Assembly (NCBI GenBank): GCA_019914945.1
Contig: CM034099.1
Location: forward strand, 4,278,001-4,342,000
Direction: 5' to 3'
DNA from: Typha latifolia
Taxonomy: Eukaryota; Streptophyta; Magnoliopsida; Poales; Typhaceae
DNA length: 64,000 nucleotides
Under the pieces are notes generated by a model. That model did not search any database. It worked only from the letters and a program-made list of their open reading frames with translations, and had not been told where the DNA came from. Made by a program: the position numbers and the translations under genes. How positions within the stretch are numbered: position 1 is the first letter of the stretch; each line of letters opens with the position of its first letter. Positions 39,348 through 50,783 of the stretch are shown here, one piece after another.

Positions 39348-40367
39348 CTACCAATCCATCAAGTCCCATTCGATCCCCTCTATCGCGCCGGAATCGAAGC
39401 CTCGATCGTCGGCGATGCACCGAGCTGCGAAGCCGATACCACCGCCGCCGTCCTCCCCCTCGTCCTCCTCCGATGAAATATCACGAGATATAGTGGTGTT
39501 TATTTGTTCCAGTACTTTTCCACCAGTCGATGACGATGATGGATTCATTAATCTTTGGCTGCCATAATTAGTAGTAGTATTCACGCAGGGACGGCGATCA
39601 AATAACCGGGGGCAACCGGACTTCGTATAAACCCGGCACAAGCTGAATTCGCTCCTTAGCTGCGTACAAAGAATCAGATCAGATTCTCATAATTCAAGAA
39701 GGTTTCTTTCTCAGAGAGATAGAGATATATATACTTGCACGGAAAGAGTCTAAGCTATTATGTTAATGTACGTACTGATCGATGCATGATATGCTGTTGA
39801 TTAATTAATACATGTAATGGATACCTTTGGTGCGGAATTTGGTGTGATATGGTCTTGATCCACTGCCGCTCTATACTCGTTCATCTTCCAGTTGGTTTTG
39901 GTTCCAGAATGAGCTCTTCCGTTGTAGAACACCATGGTCTTCTTCATGCCGATGGCCCGGTTCGCGGAGGAGTAGACGAGGCTCGGCGAGCCGGTCGCCT
40001 TCCAGTAGCCCGACGGCGTGGTGCGAGTCGGCTTCCCTCCGTGGGTTTCTCTCTCTTGCCTGGGGCAGAAGAAGAACCACTGCTCGCCGTCTCTAATGCA
40101 TGCATCTCCTGCTATATCTGCATTTAATTATAATATAATATGAGATATATACGAGGGAGCGGAGCTTAATTCGCAATGCAATTATGCAAACGCACTCGCA
40201 TATAGATTAATACCAGGGAGCTGCCATGGATCGACGGAGTAGACGTCGGCGACCGGAATCACGCGCTCCATGTCGTTTCTCTTGTTCTCCAGCTTGTTGC
40301 GGAGGTAGAAGCCCAGCAGCTCCTCTTCAGTGGGATAGAATCTATAACCCGGTGGGAAATTGCTCAT
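39348..40367 (-). CDS. NAC domain transcription factor, ANAC090-like
   Basis: Join of complement(39348..39659, 39825..40117, 40214..40367), 759 nt, 252 residues. The NAC domain fills about residues 4-155. Subdomain A is [20 protein letters not shown], subdomain B includes [16 protein letters not shown], subdomain C has [10 protein letters not shown], and subdomain D contains [18 protein letters not shown] with the DNA-contacting WKATG. Introns fall at the two positions usual for NAC genes. The C-terminal part is short, Ser-rich, then acidic ([13 protein letters not shown]), and ends in [10 protein letters not shown], a likely activation motif. Length and the [19 protein letters not shown] start resemble ANAC090/ANAC061, a small clade linked to senescence and salicylate responses. 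The subgroup call is from memory of motifs. No membrane anchor is present. The start is the first ATG before the NAC domain, and a TATA stretch lies about 90 bp upstream. Confidence 0.9.
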
Positions 40368-40452
40368 CTTCTTTCCTTCCCTCAAAACTCTCTCTCAAAA
40401 GACAATTAAGATTTGAAGAGCTTATTGATAAGATGGCAGATGAGAGAGGAGA

Positions 40453-40467
40453 ATATATATATATATA
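40453..40467 (-). promoter_or_regulatory. TATA box of the NAC gene
   Basis: An alternating AT run (atatatatatatata) lies about 90-100 bp upstream of the NAC start codon, the only TATA-like motif in a fitting place. It could also be a plain microsatellite. Confidence 0.5.
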
Positions 40468-43181
40468 GGTATGAGTGAGAGTTGCAGCTTTCTGTGGAAA
40501 TTTCAAAAGGCGTGCAAAGACTTTTGTGGAAAATGGAAAGGGTTGATGAGTGGGGAGGAAGAGGACTTGGTCAGTCCCCTCCCCCCCAAGGCTCTCAATG
40601 GATTCAGCTTTTTTTATTTTTTATTTTAAATATATTTTTAAAAGAGGTCAGCTTGGATAGTGAACTCACTATCTCTCTATACATGAGAATTAGAAAAAAA
40701 TTAAAAGAAGTAAGACGAGGTTGGTGATGTGTAGGAAAAAGACATACTATAATTTATATAGAGTAATTTCATTGAAAGTAACTTTATAAAGATACCTCAG
40801 AGTTGTGCAAAAAATTATGAACTGGAAGCCCGACAAAAAAGAAGAAGAAGAAGAGTTCCATTTAATTTTTAAATATTCAGTCTTATTAATATCTCAGTAA
40901 TTAACCAAAAATTTATTAAAAGTAAAAGAGCAAAAAGTTTTGGAAACTTTTGAATTTTTAAAAGTTTGAAGCCAACCAGGAGGTGCCACGTACTCCTGTC
41001 GCATTTCCTCCGGCAAGCGCGTGACTGGTAACAGCGAAATAATCGCCCGAACTCCCAAGCGGAGGAGAGCATTGACGAGACTTATCGACGCATCGCACGG
41101 AATAAAAAGCACGGATGCACTCTATTCCATCGGCACACTGATGTATTCGCAAACTTTTAACGGGTCAAAAAAAGGATAAACACACCTCTTATCTTGAGTT
41201 TTTTTATTTTTATCAGAATGGGTACGAACGCTAAACAGACTAAAACGATAAAAAAAAAAGATATTCTCAGGCCCATTTTGATATTATATATATATATATA
41301 TATATTAGAAATCTTTGCTTATCCCACCAAGTTAAACTCCTCCTCCGCGCTTTTTCAATTTGAGAACCGCGTACTGTAGCTTTCGTGATCAATCCGGCCA
41401 AGAGAAGACATCCAATCCAAATCAAATGATGCGTGGAGTCCAAAAAGGGTGGGGGAAGGAGAGTGAGAGAGAGAGATTCGTCCTGCAGCTGTGTTGAGGG
41501 ATTCGGTTGTCTTCCATATCCTTCTCCAAGATCAAAAGAGAGTGGACCTCCCACGGTTAGTATTAATTCTTCCAACGGCATTGGATATCTGACCCAGTCT
41601 TTTCTCAAGGTGCCCCCACAGCTCATCAGACGAGAGAGAAAGAATGTCCTTCTCTCTGTAATCAAAAGTCAAGAATGTTATTTTAAAACTTCTTAATCAT
41701 GAATATTTTTTAGAGGAACATATTTTAATGCATACTATTTAGCTTATGACTCAAAGGGTTATGGATTTGACGGATTTTTCGTCGGAGTACGTGGTTTAAA
41801 CTCATAATCTAATTTCAAAAAATAAAAAAATAACTTGTGGATTTGCCGTGCAATATACAATGGCAGAGAGATTCGATCTATTAGAAAGATATTGAATAGG
41901 ACCGAGTAACAGATACATATGGACGGATTATGAAGCTTCTAAAATGTTCCTTTCCTGATGGAACTCTAAATACCCATAAATCTATGAGGAAGTATCACGC
42001 GTAATATATGGTATTAGAAAATCTATTCAGAACTATACAGGGATGAGATGATTCAAGAAGAAAAGAATTCTTGAAATTCTAGTTTTTTGTGGGGGAAGTT
42101 TGTAGATGTGAAGGAATATTTCAAATTTCAAAGCAGTAGGTAAAAAACAATATGAACTACTACTTGTTATTTACTTTGAATATAGTCGCTTAGCTATAAT
42201 TAAAATAATTTTTAATATTAAAAAAGAGAGCTAATACTAGTACAAGTTATTCTAATATTTAGTTCAATACTAATATAAAGAGTAATAGTTACATTTCTTG
42301 TGATCCAAGTGACGAAAATATCCTTGAGCCGGCGGAAAGTAATATTTCAAAAAATATTCCGCATTATATGAGTATATAGGATTATAATCTCGCACTTGAG
42401 TGTGCAGGATTATAACCCCATACTGTGCAGGATTATAATCTCGCACTCAGGTGTGTGAGGTATTATCCTACACTATGAAAGTATGTAGAGCTGCATTTGG
42501 AAAAGAGAGACGAGATAATAACTATAGTTGATATGACTAGTAATTATATGCTGTCATCTTAAAGAGTAAAATAATAATATTAAATTATTAATAAATAATT
42601 TTTAAAAATTTATATGAAATAAAAGGAAAGAGAATGTTGAATTAATATACTAAAATAAGATAATATATTATTTATTTACTAATAAGGAGGCTTATTTTAA
42701 AATAAAGTCTATTTCTATTTCACAAGTGAACAGAGCTTAGTGTTGCACTTTGAAGTTTTCACCTTGAGACTTTGGTGTGCGGGTAAAGTCATTCACCTGT
42801 TGCCCTTCCCAGACGGGAGATTCATGCATTGGGACACTGTTTATTATCATTCACGGTCTAGTTAGTAGATCTTTTTCAAAAGAGGAGATTCTATGCTACA
42901 TTAAAAGTCATTACAAAATCTCATCCACGCAAAACAACCACTACGAACCATACATATGGCATAGTTAAACTACAGTTACCAACAAGAATACATGGATAAA
43001 TGTAGTGTAATGTGTAGTATTAACAAAATGCACAAACAGATGCAACGGGGATAAAATAGATTCTAGTACCATTTTACATTTAGTTAATTGGATCATAGTA
43101 CAACCTTCACACCTTGAGAAGAAATCCGATAAGGGAAAACAAACAAACATGACAAGTTAATAATTGCGAAACTACTGAAAT
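40468..43181. other. gene-poor spacer upstream of the NAC gene
   Basis: AT-rich DNA including the distal NAC promoter. Contains a (TA)n run at about 41283-41305 and a cluster of diverged short repeats at about 42375-42470 based on caggattataatctcgcact. Open frames here (for example minus strand 41267-41665) match nothing I know. Confidence 0.5.
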
Positions 43182-43575
43182 TTTACCTTGGATCAGGAAA
43201 ATCATCTAACAATCGGCAACAGCTAGCATGGAAGCTGGTAAGGAAAATTTAGAGGCTATATTCCTTACCAAGCATTTGTAACTTTGTGGTTGATGGTAGC
43301 ATAGAGGGATCTGAAGATGAAATTCTGCTTGCAACTCAATCTGGACCACATATCTAAACAGTTGCCTTCAAATTGAAATTTTTCCTTGGATTAGGAAAAT
43401 CGTCTCAGAAGCCAGCATGGAAGCTGGTAAGGAAAATTTAGAGGCTATATTCCTCACCAAGCATTCGTAGCTTTGCGGTTGATGGTAGCAGAAAGGGATC
43501 TGAAGAAGAAAATCTGTTTGCAACTCATCAGGACCACACACCTAAGCAGTGTCTTCATATAAGAAAGTGATAGCA
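43182..43575. repeat. tandem duplication of about 195 bp
   Basis: Copies at 43182-43380 and 43381-43575 share ccttggat.aggaaaatc, agcatggaagctggtaagga, aaatttagaggctatattcc, ggttgatggtagca and caactca/ggaccaca blocks with about 10-15% differences and a deletion in the second. No coding frame runs through both. Confidence 0.85.
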
Positions 43576-43756
43576 CTCGAATTACAGACTACTATTTCCT
43601 TGTTCACACTTCATAGACATTTCATTTTCAGATGCTGCATGAAATACCTGACTAATCTAAAAACTATGAAGTCAAGAAACAGAATAAACTGCAGCTGTTG
43701 CCAGCAGAACAAATGATGTAAGCACGTCACAAATGAAAAGCAATTAAAGAGATGCT

Positions 43757-44850
43757 TCAGAGTTCACTAGGCTGCATGTATTTAATGTAGCCATAAGCCC
43801 ATAACCCCAAAGTCTCATCCCAGTGAATTAAATAGTTCTCTGAATCCTCATCAACCAATTTTATAAATTTCTCTGAGGTTGACTGCAGCTTCTACTGCCA
43901 TATGCCTTTTGAAAACTCCCTCAACCTTGGGCATGTTACCTGACCTCTCGCATCCTCTTTCTTGATCTCCAAACTTAATCAGGAACCATCTTGTCATCAG
44001 CACCTTACTGAATGTCTGATTCGCATATCAGTAGTGCTTCTGCTCTCAAATAAGTCTTGCAACGTCAGATACACAAGGATTGTTAATTGATGAGAAAAGA
44101 GGAATCCTTGTCTAGATTTCCTAAGTCCTAAATCATAGTCTTCTCACAAAGTAACACCTAAAGTGTTCAGAGGTGACATCCCAACAGATAAATCATGCGG
44201 CATTGTCCTAAATTCCCAAATTCGACTCCACATTGTAACAGAGAGCTTTGCGCAGAAAACTCTAAAGGAAATGGGTTTTATAGAGATCTAAAAGGAACTT
44301 TTCAAATTGGATTACTGCATCCTCAGAGAATAGCTTAGGTCTTCCCTTCATTTTCCAGCTCTTGTTGTTATTCTATGAATCCTTCTTAACAGAACCAACT
44401 TGAATTTTGCATCCAATACCAATTCAAATGGTTTTATTCCCTTTCTTACAAGCCTAAATTGAATATGAATTTTTGTGCCTTATAAACTGTTCCGAGTCTC
44501 TACATTCTTCTTTTGTTGTTCGCATTTTTTAGCTTAAACCTATGCATCAACTATTTCAGTCTTTGGACAACTCCTCTTTAATTTGCTGACATCTGAATCA
44601 GACACGTAAAATCCTAGAGCACATCTCTTCCTCATCCACCTACTTCAATTCCATCACATATATCTTCTCACACCTAGCCATTGACCAACATAATAGTTCA
44701 TAGATTGTCACAAGACTCAGTAAGTTATTTATATTTTTGTTGAAGTTGCATTCCATATGCTTCCTCCTACTGATCTTTCAAGCCCTTGCACTTCAAGCCA
44801 CCGAGTTTCCTTATACAATTTGCAAATCTTTTATTGCTTGAAATAATATT
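43757..44850 (-). pseudogene. decayed coding stretch of unidentified family
   Basis: On the minus strand, 43757-43882 is an open 3' segment of 41 codons ending in TGA, preceded by an acceptor-like ctgcag. It is coding-like: EKFIKLVDEDSENYLIHWDE then TLGLWAYGYIKYMQPSEL. Further upstream in minus-strand direction are other coding-like pieces, such as KMKGRPKLFSEDAVIQFEKF near 44300-44360 and VLMTRWFLIKFGDQERG near 43930-44010. They are in different frames and separated by stops. I read this as a broken gene or transposon-derived ORF, but I cannot name the family. Confidence 0.33.
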
Positions 44851-45177
44851 CAAAGAGAGTAAACTAAAAGGAGAATATCAAATTGAAAAAGATGCAATTT
44901 AGAAGTTCCACAAGAGAGAAGCTTGATATACAGTATCATTAACCATGACAAATATACATCAAGTTTGCCACTAATAAAGTCATAATTACACATAGGAATT
45001 TTACTAGAAAAGCATCTAACAAGCTTAATCCATTTATTATACCTATTCTCCATCCAGGCTCCAAGTTCTCTATCAAGTTGGACAAGCAAGTAAATGACCA
45101 AAATGACAGATGAAGCAGAGTATCCTATCCAGAATCACCAAAAAGATACAAAATTTATTCAAAGAAACAAAGTAGTA

Positions 45178-45789
45178 TCAATCAAGAAAACCTGTCTTTC
45201 TCCACACCGCATTGCGCACTTGCTTCAGATCCCTCCCCTTGAGCGTCCTCCCCGCGCCTTCCAAAACCGAGAAGGTCGTCATCGGCGACTCCCTCGCTCG
45301 TGCCCTGGCCACAATCTCGTGTGGTGGAAGCATCTCGTCCTCGTCGCCTGCCTCCTCGTCGTCCTCCTCGACCTCGTCGGCGTTTCTTCTCCTCCTCGCC
45401 CTCATGGGGACCACCGGGACGTTGACCGGCGCTGACTGCTGCCGGATCCCGCCGCCTGGGACGGAAACAGAGCGCTCCGTCTTCGGCTTGGGGACCGCCG
45501 GAATCATTCGGGCGGAGGATGAGGATGACCGGAGGCGGTCGTCGCCGGGGAGAGCGGCGAGGATGCCGTCCGCCTGCGCCGGGCTGCGGAAGGAGGCGAT
45601 GATGGAATTAGGATTACGGTTGGGGAAGAAGGAGAGGGGGGAGGGAGGATCCGGCTGGGGGGATTCGGCAGCGGCGAAGAGCTCGTCCTCGTGGAGCTCG
45701 AAGCCAGCTGAGCCATTTGATTGGGGTGAGGCGAAGACGGCTAAGAAGCGGCCGGAGCCGGGAGACCTGCGAGTGAGGAAGCGCTCCAT
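45178..45789 (-). CDS. senescence regulator S40-like protein (DUF584)
   Basis: Single exon, 612 nt, 203 residues, from the ATG at 45787-45789 to TGA at 45178-45180. The frame is open further upstream, but the peptide there looks untranslated. The C-terminus holds the diagnostic S40/DUF584 block [20 protein letters not shown] followed by GFLD. The middle is basic then acidic ([20 protein letters not shown]) and the N-terminus is of low complexity. S40 proteins are small nuclear plant proteins induced in leaf senescence and by stress hormones; their molecular activity is unknown. The CDS is strongly GC-rich, unlike its flanks. It stands head to head with the ubiquitin-L40 pseudogene, 637 bp from start to start. 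Confidence 0.88.
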   Translation of the reverse strand: MERFLTRRSPGSGRFLAVFASPQSNGSAGFELHEDELFAAAESPQPDPPSPLSFFPNRNPNSIIASFRSPAQADGILAALPGDDRLRSSSSSARMIPAVPKPKTERSVSVPGGGIRQQSAPVNVPVVPMRARRRRNADEVEEDDEEAGDEDEMLPPHEIVARARARESPMTTFSVLEGAGRTLKGRDLKQVRNAVWRKTGFLD

Positions 45790-46425
45790 ATTGGCTCTGC
45801 TTGGACTCGGCGGCGCGAGCGGAGGAGAGATGGGAGGAAGCGTGTGGAGAGTTGACTGGCAGCCAAGTGGGAGACGAGAGGTTCGGATGGAGAGTTTATT
45901 CAGTAAGATAGTGACAAGATGAGGTGGTATCTGCCGTCGGTTTCTGTAACCAACGAATCTCAACCGCTGGCTTCGCCGAGTGGCGGAAGAGTTGGGCGGT
46001 GGATCGCAATTCTCAACTCGGATGCGGCGACTCGGGTTGGATAAATCCTAACGACATTCCATCCTAGGTTTGTTTGGTTCGGAGATTAAAAAAATCAATT
46101 AACTAAAAGAGGGTTAGTTTTTATAGAATTTAAAAAACAAATTTTGAGCCTCAAATCATCATATTTCTTTTTTCCTCCTCCTTTTTTTTTTGTGAAATCT
46201 CAACCTAGTGGTTAGATATAGTAGTTTTGAAAAAAAACTAGAATTTCTAATTAATTTATTGAATTATAGAGATTTTGTGTGGATCGAGCAAATCCCAGGG
46301 CAATTACGTATATTTATTTTATTCCAGGAAGAAGGAAACTCTAGCAAGCGGACGTGCCTATAAATGCGTCGTCGTCTCCGCACTCGGGGGTGAACAGAGA
46401 CGGTAGCAGCCGAAGTTTGGGAAAG
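45790..46425. promoter_or_regulatory. head-to-head upstream region of S40-like gene and ubiquitin-L40 pseudogene
   Basis: The left part is the GC-rich S40-like leader. The middle is AT-rich. A TATA-like tataaat at about 46359-46365 sits 60-70 bp before the pseudogene's ATG, so the broken gene still has a promoter-like element. Confidence 0.45.
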
Positions 46426-47651
46426 ATGCAGATTTTTCGTGAAAACCCTAACGGGGAAGACCGTCACCCTCGAGGTCGAGAGCAGCGTCACCATCGACAA
46501 TGTCAAGGCCAAGATCCAAGACAAGGAAGGTCTCCTCCCTTCCCATTCCCCTTCCCCTTCCCCTTCTCCTCTCTACTCGATTCCCCCGACTCGATGCTTT
46601 GGTGGAATCTGATTTAGTTTCTACATTTTCTCCGCCTTCCATGTCTTAGGGATCCAGCCGGATTAGCGGCGTCTAATCTTTTAGCTACAACATCCAGAAA
46701 GGTCCATCTTTTATATCGTATTCTTGTTTGGATCTAATGCGTTTGTTGAGATCTTTGCGGCATTGGCTTTAATGATGGTGGTTGTGGTAGTAGCAGAGTC
46801 GACGCTGCATTTGGTACTGAGGCTGAGAGGTGGAATCATAGAGCCCTCTCTCATGGCTCTCGCCAGGAAGTACAACCAGGACATGATGATCTCTAGCAAG
46901 TATCGATCGATCTCATTTTGTCTGTTATTTGCTTAAATGTTTCATCTTTTTGTAAATGGCAGTTTTTAGTATTTGCGACTGAAAATAGCTTGTTCTGTCG
47001 AGATTTTGTCATCTTCGATACTGTTTGATTTCAAGTTTGCGGTTTCGCTTGGGCTAGACAGGCATGGGGACTATAACTAACTTTCTCGACTATTCTGATT
47101 CTAGTTGCAGTTGATTTCATTTGAAGGAGAAGCTTTATGTGCTGTAACTTTCTTTTGCTATATTACTTTGGAAATTGGTTAATTAGGCATGTTCTAGGAA
47201 TCTAGATCCTTGGGCTCTCATAGGATGAAAGTTGGACAAAGTGTCTTTTTTCTTTTCTTTTTGGATTGAACCTTACATAATTGGATGGCGAGAATGGAAG
47301 AGAAAGAATATATAGGAAAAGTGAGAAGAGCAGAGTAAAGAAGATAAGACTTTTCTCCTTATGTTTGGATCAACAAGATAAAGCAAGTGGAGATTAACCT
47401 TCCTCTCTCCCTTCCTCTTTACACTTGTGGAGAGAAAAGGTGGCGTTAGTAGAGATATCTTCTATTTACTTCTCTTCCTTTCCATTTCTTCTCTAGCATG
47501 GCCAAGGAGAATTGGAGAATAAACTAAAATAACAAGAGAATAATTTACTTTTGACCTTTTAGTTTCCGGCACCTTGTATTTATATTTCTTTGCTTAACCT
47601 GATGAGTCTTCTTTCCCTTTCCAGCTGAGACCTAAGAAGAAGATGAAGTGA
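46426..47651 (+). pseudogene. broken ubiquitin-60S ribosomal protein L40 fusion gene
   Basis: Recognisable exon remnants are 46426-46529, 46650-46701, 46797-46899 and 47625-47651. Exon 1 encodes ubiquitin residues 1-34 but has one extra T in the run after ATGCAGA, shifting the frame from codon 5. Exon 2 has an in-frame TAG in place of a Gln codon and has lost about 35 bp (52 present, 87 expected). Exon 3 resumes with [20 protein letters not shown], the junction of ubiquitin and L40, then QDMMISSK where KMICRK is expected. The exon for the Cys-rich zinc part of L40 is missing. The last exon encodes LRPKKKMK and TGA. Introns are kept, so this arose by gene duplication, not from a processed mRNA. 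A working gene would supply ubiquitin and the large-subunit protein eL40. Confidence 0.88.
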
Positions 47652-48227
47652 AGTATTGATACGATTTGGTTCTTTTGGAGCTTGATGGTGAAATTAACCT
47701 TGGATCAGCTGGGAATTCGAATGTCAAGCTGCAATCTGCAATTGTTTAATGGCTATGGCCGGGGATGATAGAAGTTGGATTGGAGTACTAGTGTCCTGTA
47801 ACGCGACCTTTTAATGCTACTTTTGTGTTGCTTTTCGGACGGAGAAAATATTGATTTGATCTTGATTGCCTTCCATTTTCCAGGATGGTGCTCAATACTT
47901 TCAAGTTGCGAATCTATGGTCTTCAATTTTCGTATCAATTTTCAACTTTGAAGTAATACTGTGGTGGTAAATTTTTGTTTAATGAAGAAATTAATCCATT
48001 TTTCAGTTAATTTATACCCTAACATCTATTCTTTCAGAAAGTCTCCATTTTCTGCTTAGAAATGTTAACAAATTAAACATAGCTAAAAAAATTTATACAA
48101 TGATTCCAATATCTCCTTCTTCGGAAAACCATGTTGTAATACAATGAGGACATAATCAATTTTTTGTCTTCCTGTCACTGAAATCAAATCAAAACATAAA
48201 GATGGTTGCAATGGAGATCTCTCCAAG
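47652..48227. other. spacer between the ubiquitin-L40 pseudogene and the germin-like array
   Basis: AT-rich, probably the old 3' flank of the pseudogene and the left end of the first germin-like repeat unit. No gene seen. Confidence 0.5.
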
Positions 48228-48347
48228 TATCTGCCATGCATCCAGAACTGTGAAGGCTGAATTGATAACAGTGCACATGCCACGGTTAAGGCGTTGAAGG
48301 TTAGTAGTAAGAAAGAAGAGTTCATTGCTGAGTACATTGAGAGCCAT
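48228..48347 (-). pseudogene. germin-like gene remnant, unit A
   Basis: Matches the 5' part of the intact copy in three blocks: the start codon area (gagagccatgatta), part of the signal-peptide region, and the part around residue 50-75 (gaattgataacagtgcacat). Large deletions remove most of the rest, including both metal-binding boxes. Not functional. Confidence 0.75.
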
Positions 48348-50074
48348 GATTAGCTAGTCTGAATAATTCTGTGCCATCAGATCTAACCTTTGTTGAGTTT
48401 TTCCCCCAAAAAACTGCAAAAAATTATATATTTCAAAGTACAACGCTACTCAAACTATTTTCTAAACTACTAATAATTTTTGTCAGCTAAGCGTCACGCC
48501 GCTCAATTGAGAAATCACTGTCTCAGAACTTTGCCAGTAGCAGTACTTTGGGGAAAAAAAATTCAACCTTAGACTTCTTCAGAACTTTGCCATAGCAAGG
48601 TACTTATATATGATTAAGCTGTTGCAGGCCTTGGCTTTGCTTTGGAATTGTAATTTGATATGGTAGCCGGCTGAAGCAAATATCAGATAAACTGTGTGTT
48701 TTTCTTTGGCTTTGTGTGAAGTCTGGGCCAAAAGAGGGTCTTTCCTGCTGAAACCACCAATGAAGACCAGCAAAGTATAAAACCACAGCAAAACATATGG
48801 CAAATCTAATATCTGTTCTAGTGCCATACATAAAATAATTCACATAGGTGACTGCAAGTTAGTCCATAGACTCAGGTCAAACATAAATTTGTAGATATTA
48901 AAGAGAACAGCAGGAATGAAGAAACTATAATTCAATGTAAACTACTAGCTATGTGCTATCAGAAAAGGAAAGGAATATTCAGTATTGTACCTCATACCTT
49001 GAAGTTGAAGAAGTAATGATTGTCTGATATAATCATCAAAGCAAAACTTATTCAGCGGATTCAGCATAGTATAGTTTCATAAATTTTGATGAGATGAAGA
49101 AGATAAAATATTTAATGCACTAGCAACAAAATGATGTCACCTTTTCTTTCCTGGAAAACAATGACAGGGACTGCTGAAGTTAAATTAAAGAACATCTAAC
49201 TGCTTTAATATTAAACTATACCTGCTATATACCTAGGCTGTCTTAATAAAATAGCAGATTTGATATTTAATTCCAGGCTGCCACAATACAAGACATTTCT
49301 TTTGTAACTTGCATATTTATAGTCGAGTCATTCTATCATTTTGGGGAGCAGAAATATACTAAAATCAGACACTTAAACACCACCAACAACTAAGTGATTA
49401 ATTCTACGCATTATCTAAAATGATTAAGATTTTAACTGCTTCCAATGCTTTATCTTATGAATTGATGTCTCTATATTTATTTGATGCTGTTTTGAGAGTT
49501 CTGATTAACTCTAACTGTCATAGTTACAGCTAATGCCGTATCTGCGATTAATTTTAGCAAAGTATTGCTTATCCAGCCTAAAATCTTCATGTGTTTTCAG
49601 TCAATTAGATAAGATAGCAATCTGTAAGAAATTTCTTGCATCCTACAACTCATACAAAGAAAAACTCAATCAATTTGAAAGCATATAGCTTCATACATTC
49701 ATACTAAATTTTTTCCGGTTATCCATGTTAAGTACAATGACAATGATTAACAAATTAAATACCCTCATTGAAATCAAATTTAGGATATGATAGTTGTGTT
49801 GGAGGAGATCTGACAAAATCACATCTGTAATTATTTGGATTCTTTCTAATGTATCGGTCATGTAACACGATATACAATAGTATTTTGGAAGTAATGCACT
49901 AAAAGTAGATTTAGATATTGAAGATAGTTTAATAGATTTAGACATAGATGAGAGTTTCATTAAAGAAGATCATATTGGCAAAGAATACAGAGATAAATGC
50001 TTTCCATAAAGTAAAACAGAGGCAGCTAGTCAATAGGACTTCAGTAAAAGAAAATCTGGCAAAGAGATCCAACA

Positions 50075-50698
50075 TCAGTTCTTTGGTGCAAGACCAGCCT
50101 TAATCTTCTGAATAGTGGCAACATCGGTCTTGAAAGATTTTGCAAGGATTGTATCATCAATGCCAGTTGTAAATACGCTTCCAGGAACAGATACAGTACC
50201 AGCACTAGCACTTCCAAAGGCGGAAATGGCGATTGCTGGACTCTGGCTGCTGCAGAATTGGTAGTGGACAAGCCCCTCAGGAAATACAAACATATCCCCT
50301 GGTTGGAGTGTCTGAGTGTAGAGCTTGTTTGCAGTGTCAACAAACCCGACTTCAAGTGTACCATCAACAAGGAATAGGAGCTCAGCAGCACGAGGATGAG
50401 TGTGAGGGGGGTTGACACTGTCTGAAGGATACACCAGAACAGCATAAGAGATGCCCTGGCCATTGAGAGCTGGGAATTCTGCCATGCTTGCTTTCAGAAC
50501 TTTGAAGGCACTTGGAGGGCCTGAATTGATAACAGTGCGCATGCCAGTGAAGGTGAAGAAGTTGCCATCCACAACCGTGGTATTCAGTGGTAGGACGAAA
50601 TCGGAAGTTATGTCTGGATCACCAGCAAGGGCAATGGGTGAAGTGGCGAAGATTAGTAGTAGAAAGAGGAGGGCATTGCTGAGCACATTGGGAGCCAT
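50075..50698 (-). CDS. germin-like protein (cupin, secreted)
   Basis: Single exon, 624 nt, 207 residues. Residues 1-25 are a signal peptide (LLFLLLIFATSPIALA). The cupin domain has germin box 1 with HTHPRAAE at 99-106 and box 2 with PGDMFVFPEGLVHYQ near 133-147; the four manganese ligands are H99, H101, E106 and H145. The N-terminal disulfide Cys pair of classical germins is missing; the only Cys is in HYQFCSSQ. That points to the germin-like group without this disulfide (as in rice GLP9 types). Such proteins are apoplastic and form oligomers; some have superoxide dismutase activity, but activity here cannot be read from sequence. A TATA box lies about 80 bp before the ATG. Two broken copies flank it. 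Confidence 0.93.
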   Translation of the reverse strand: MAPNVLSNALLFLLLIFATSPIALAGDPDITSDFVLPLNTTVVDGNFFTFTGMRTVINSGPPSAFKVLKASMAEFPALNGQGISYAVLVYPSDSVNPPHTHPRAAELLFLVDGTLEVGFVDTANKLYTQTLQPGDMFVFPEGLVHYQFCSSQSPAIAISAFGSASAGTVSVPGSVFTTGIDDTILAKSFKTDVATIQKIKAGLAPKN

Positions 50699-50776
50699 GA
50701 TTAGGTAGTCTGAATAATTCTGTGCTATCAGATCCGAACCTTTGTTTTCTGCAGAACTTTCACATAGCAAGGTACC

Positions 50777-50783
50777 TATATAT
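50777..50783 (-). promoter_or_regulatory. TATA box of the intact germin-like gene
   Basis: Minus strand reads catatatag about 80 bp upstream of the ATG at 50698. The same motif in the same setting is kept in unit A (about 48602-48610) and unit C (about 52823-52831). Confidence 0.65.

Noticed and set aside
41267..41665. 132-codon minus-strand frame upstream of the NAC gene
   Set aside because: No motif, contains translated (TA)n repeat, no coding bias.
45212..45922. 236-codon open frame on the plus strand
   Set aside because: Antisense to the S40-like gene, which has a clear family motif on the other strand.
46724..46936. 70-codon plus-strand frame containing the ubiquitin-L40 junction
   Set aside because: It starts in intron sequence and runs through only one exon of the pseudogene, so it is not a small gene of its own.
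48083..48337. 84-codon minus-strand frame in germin-like unit A
   Set aside because: A chance frame through the remnant; the true germin-like frame is broken.
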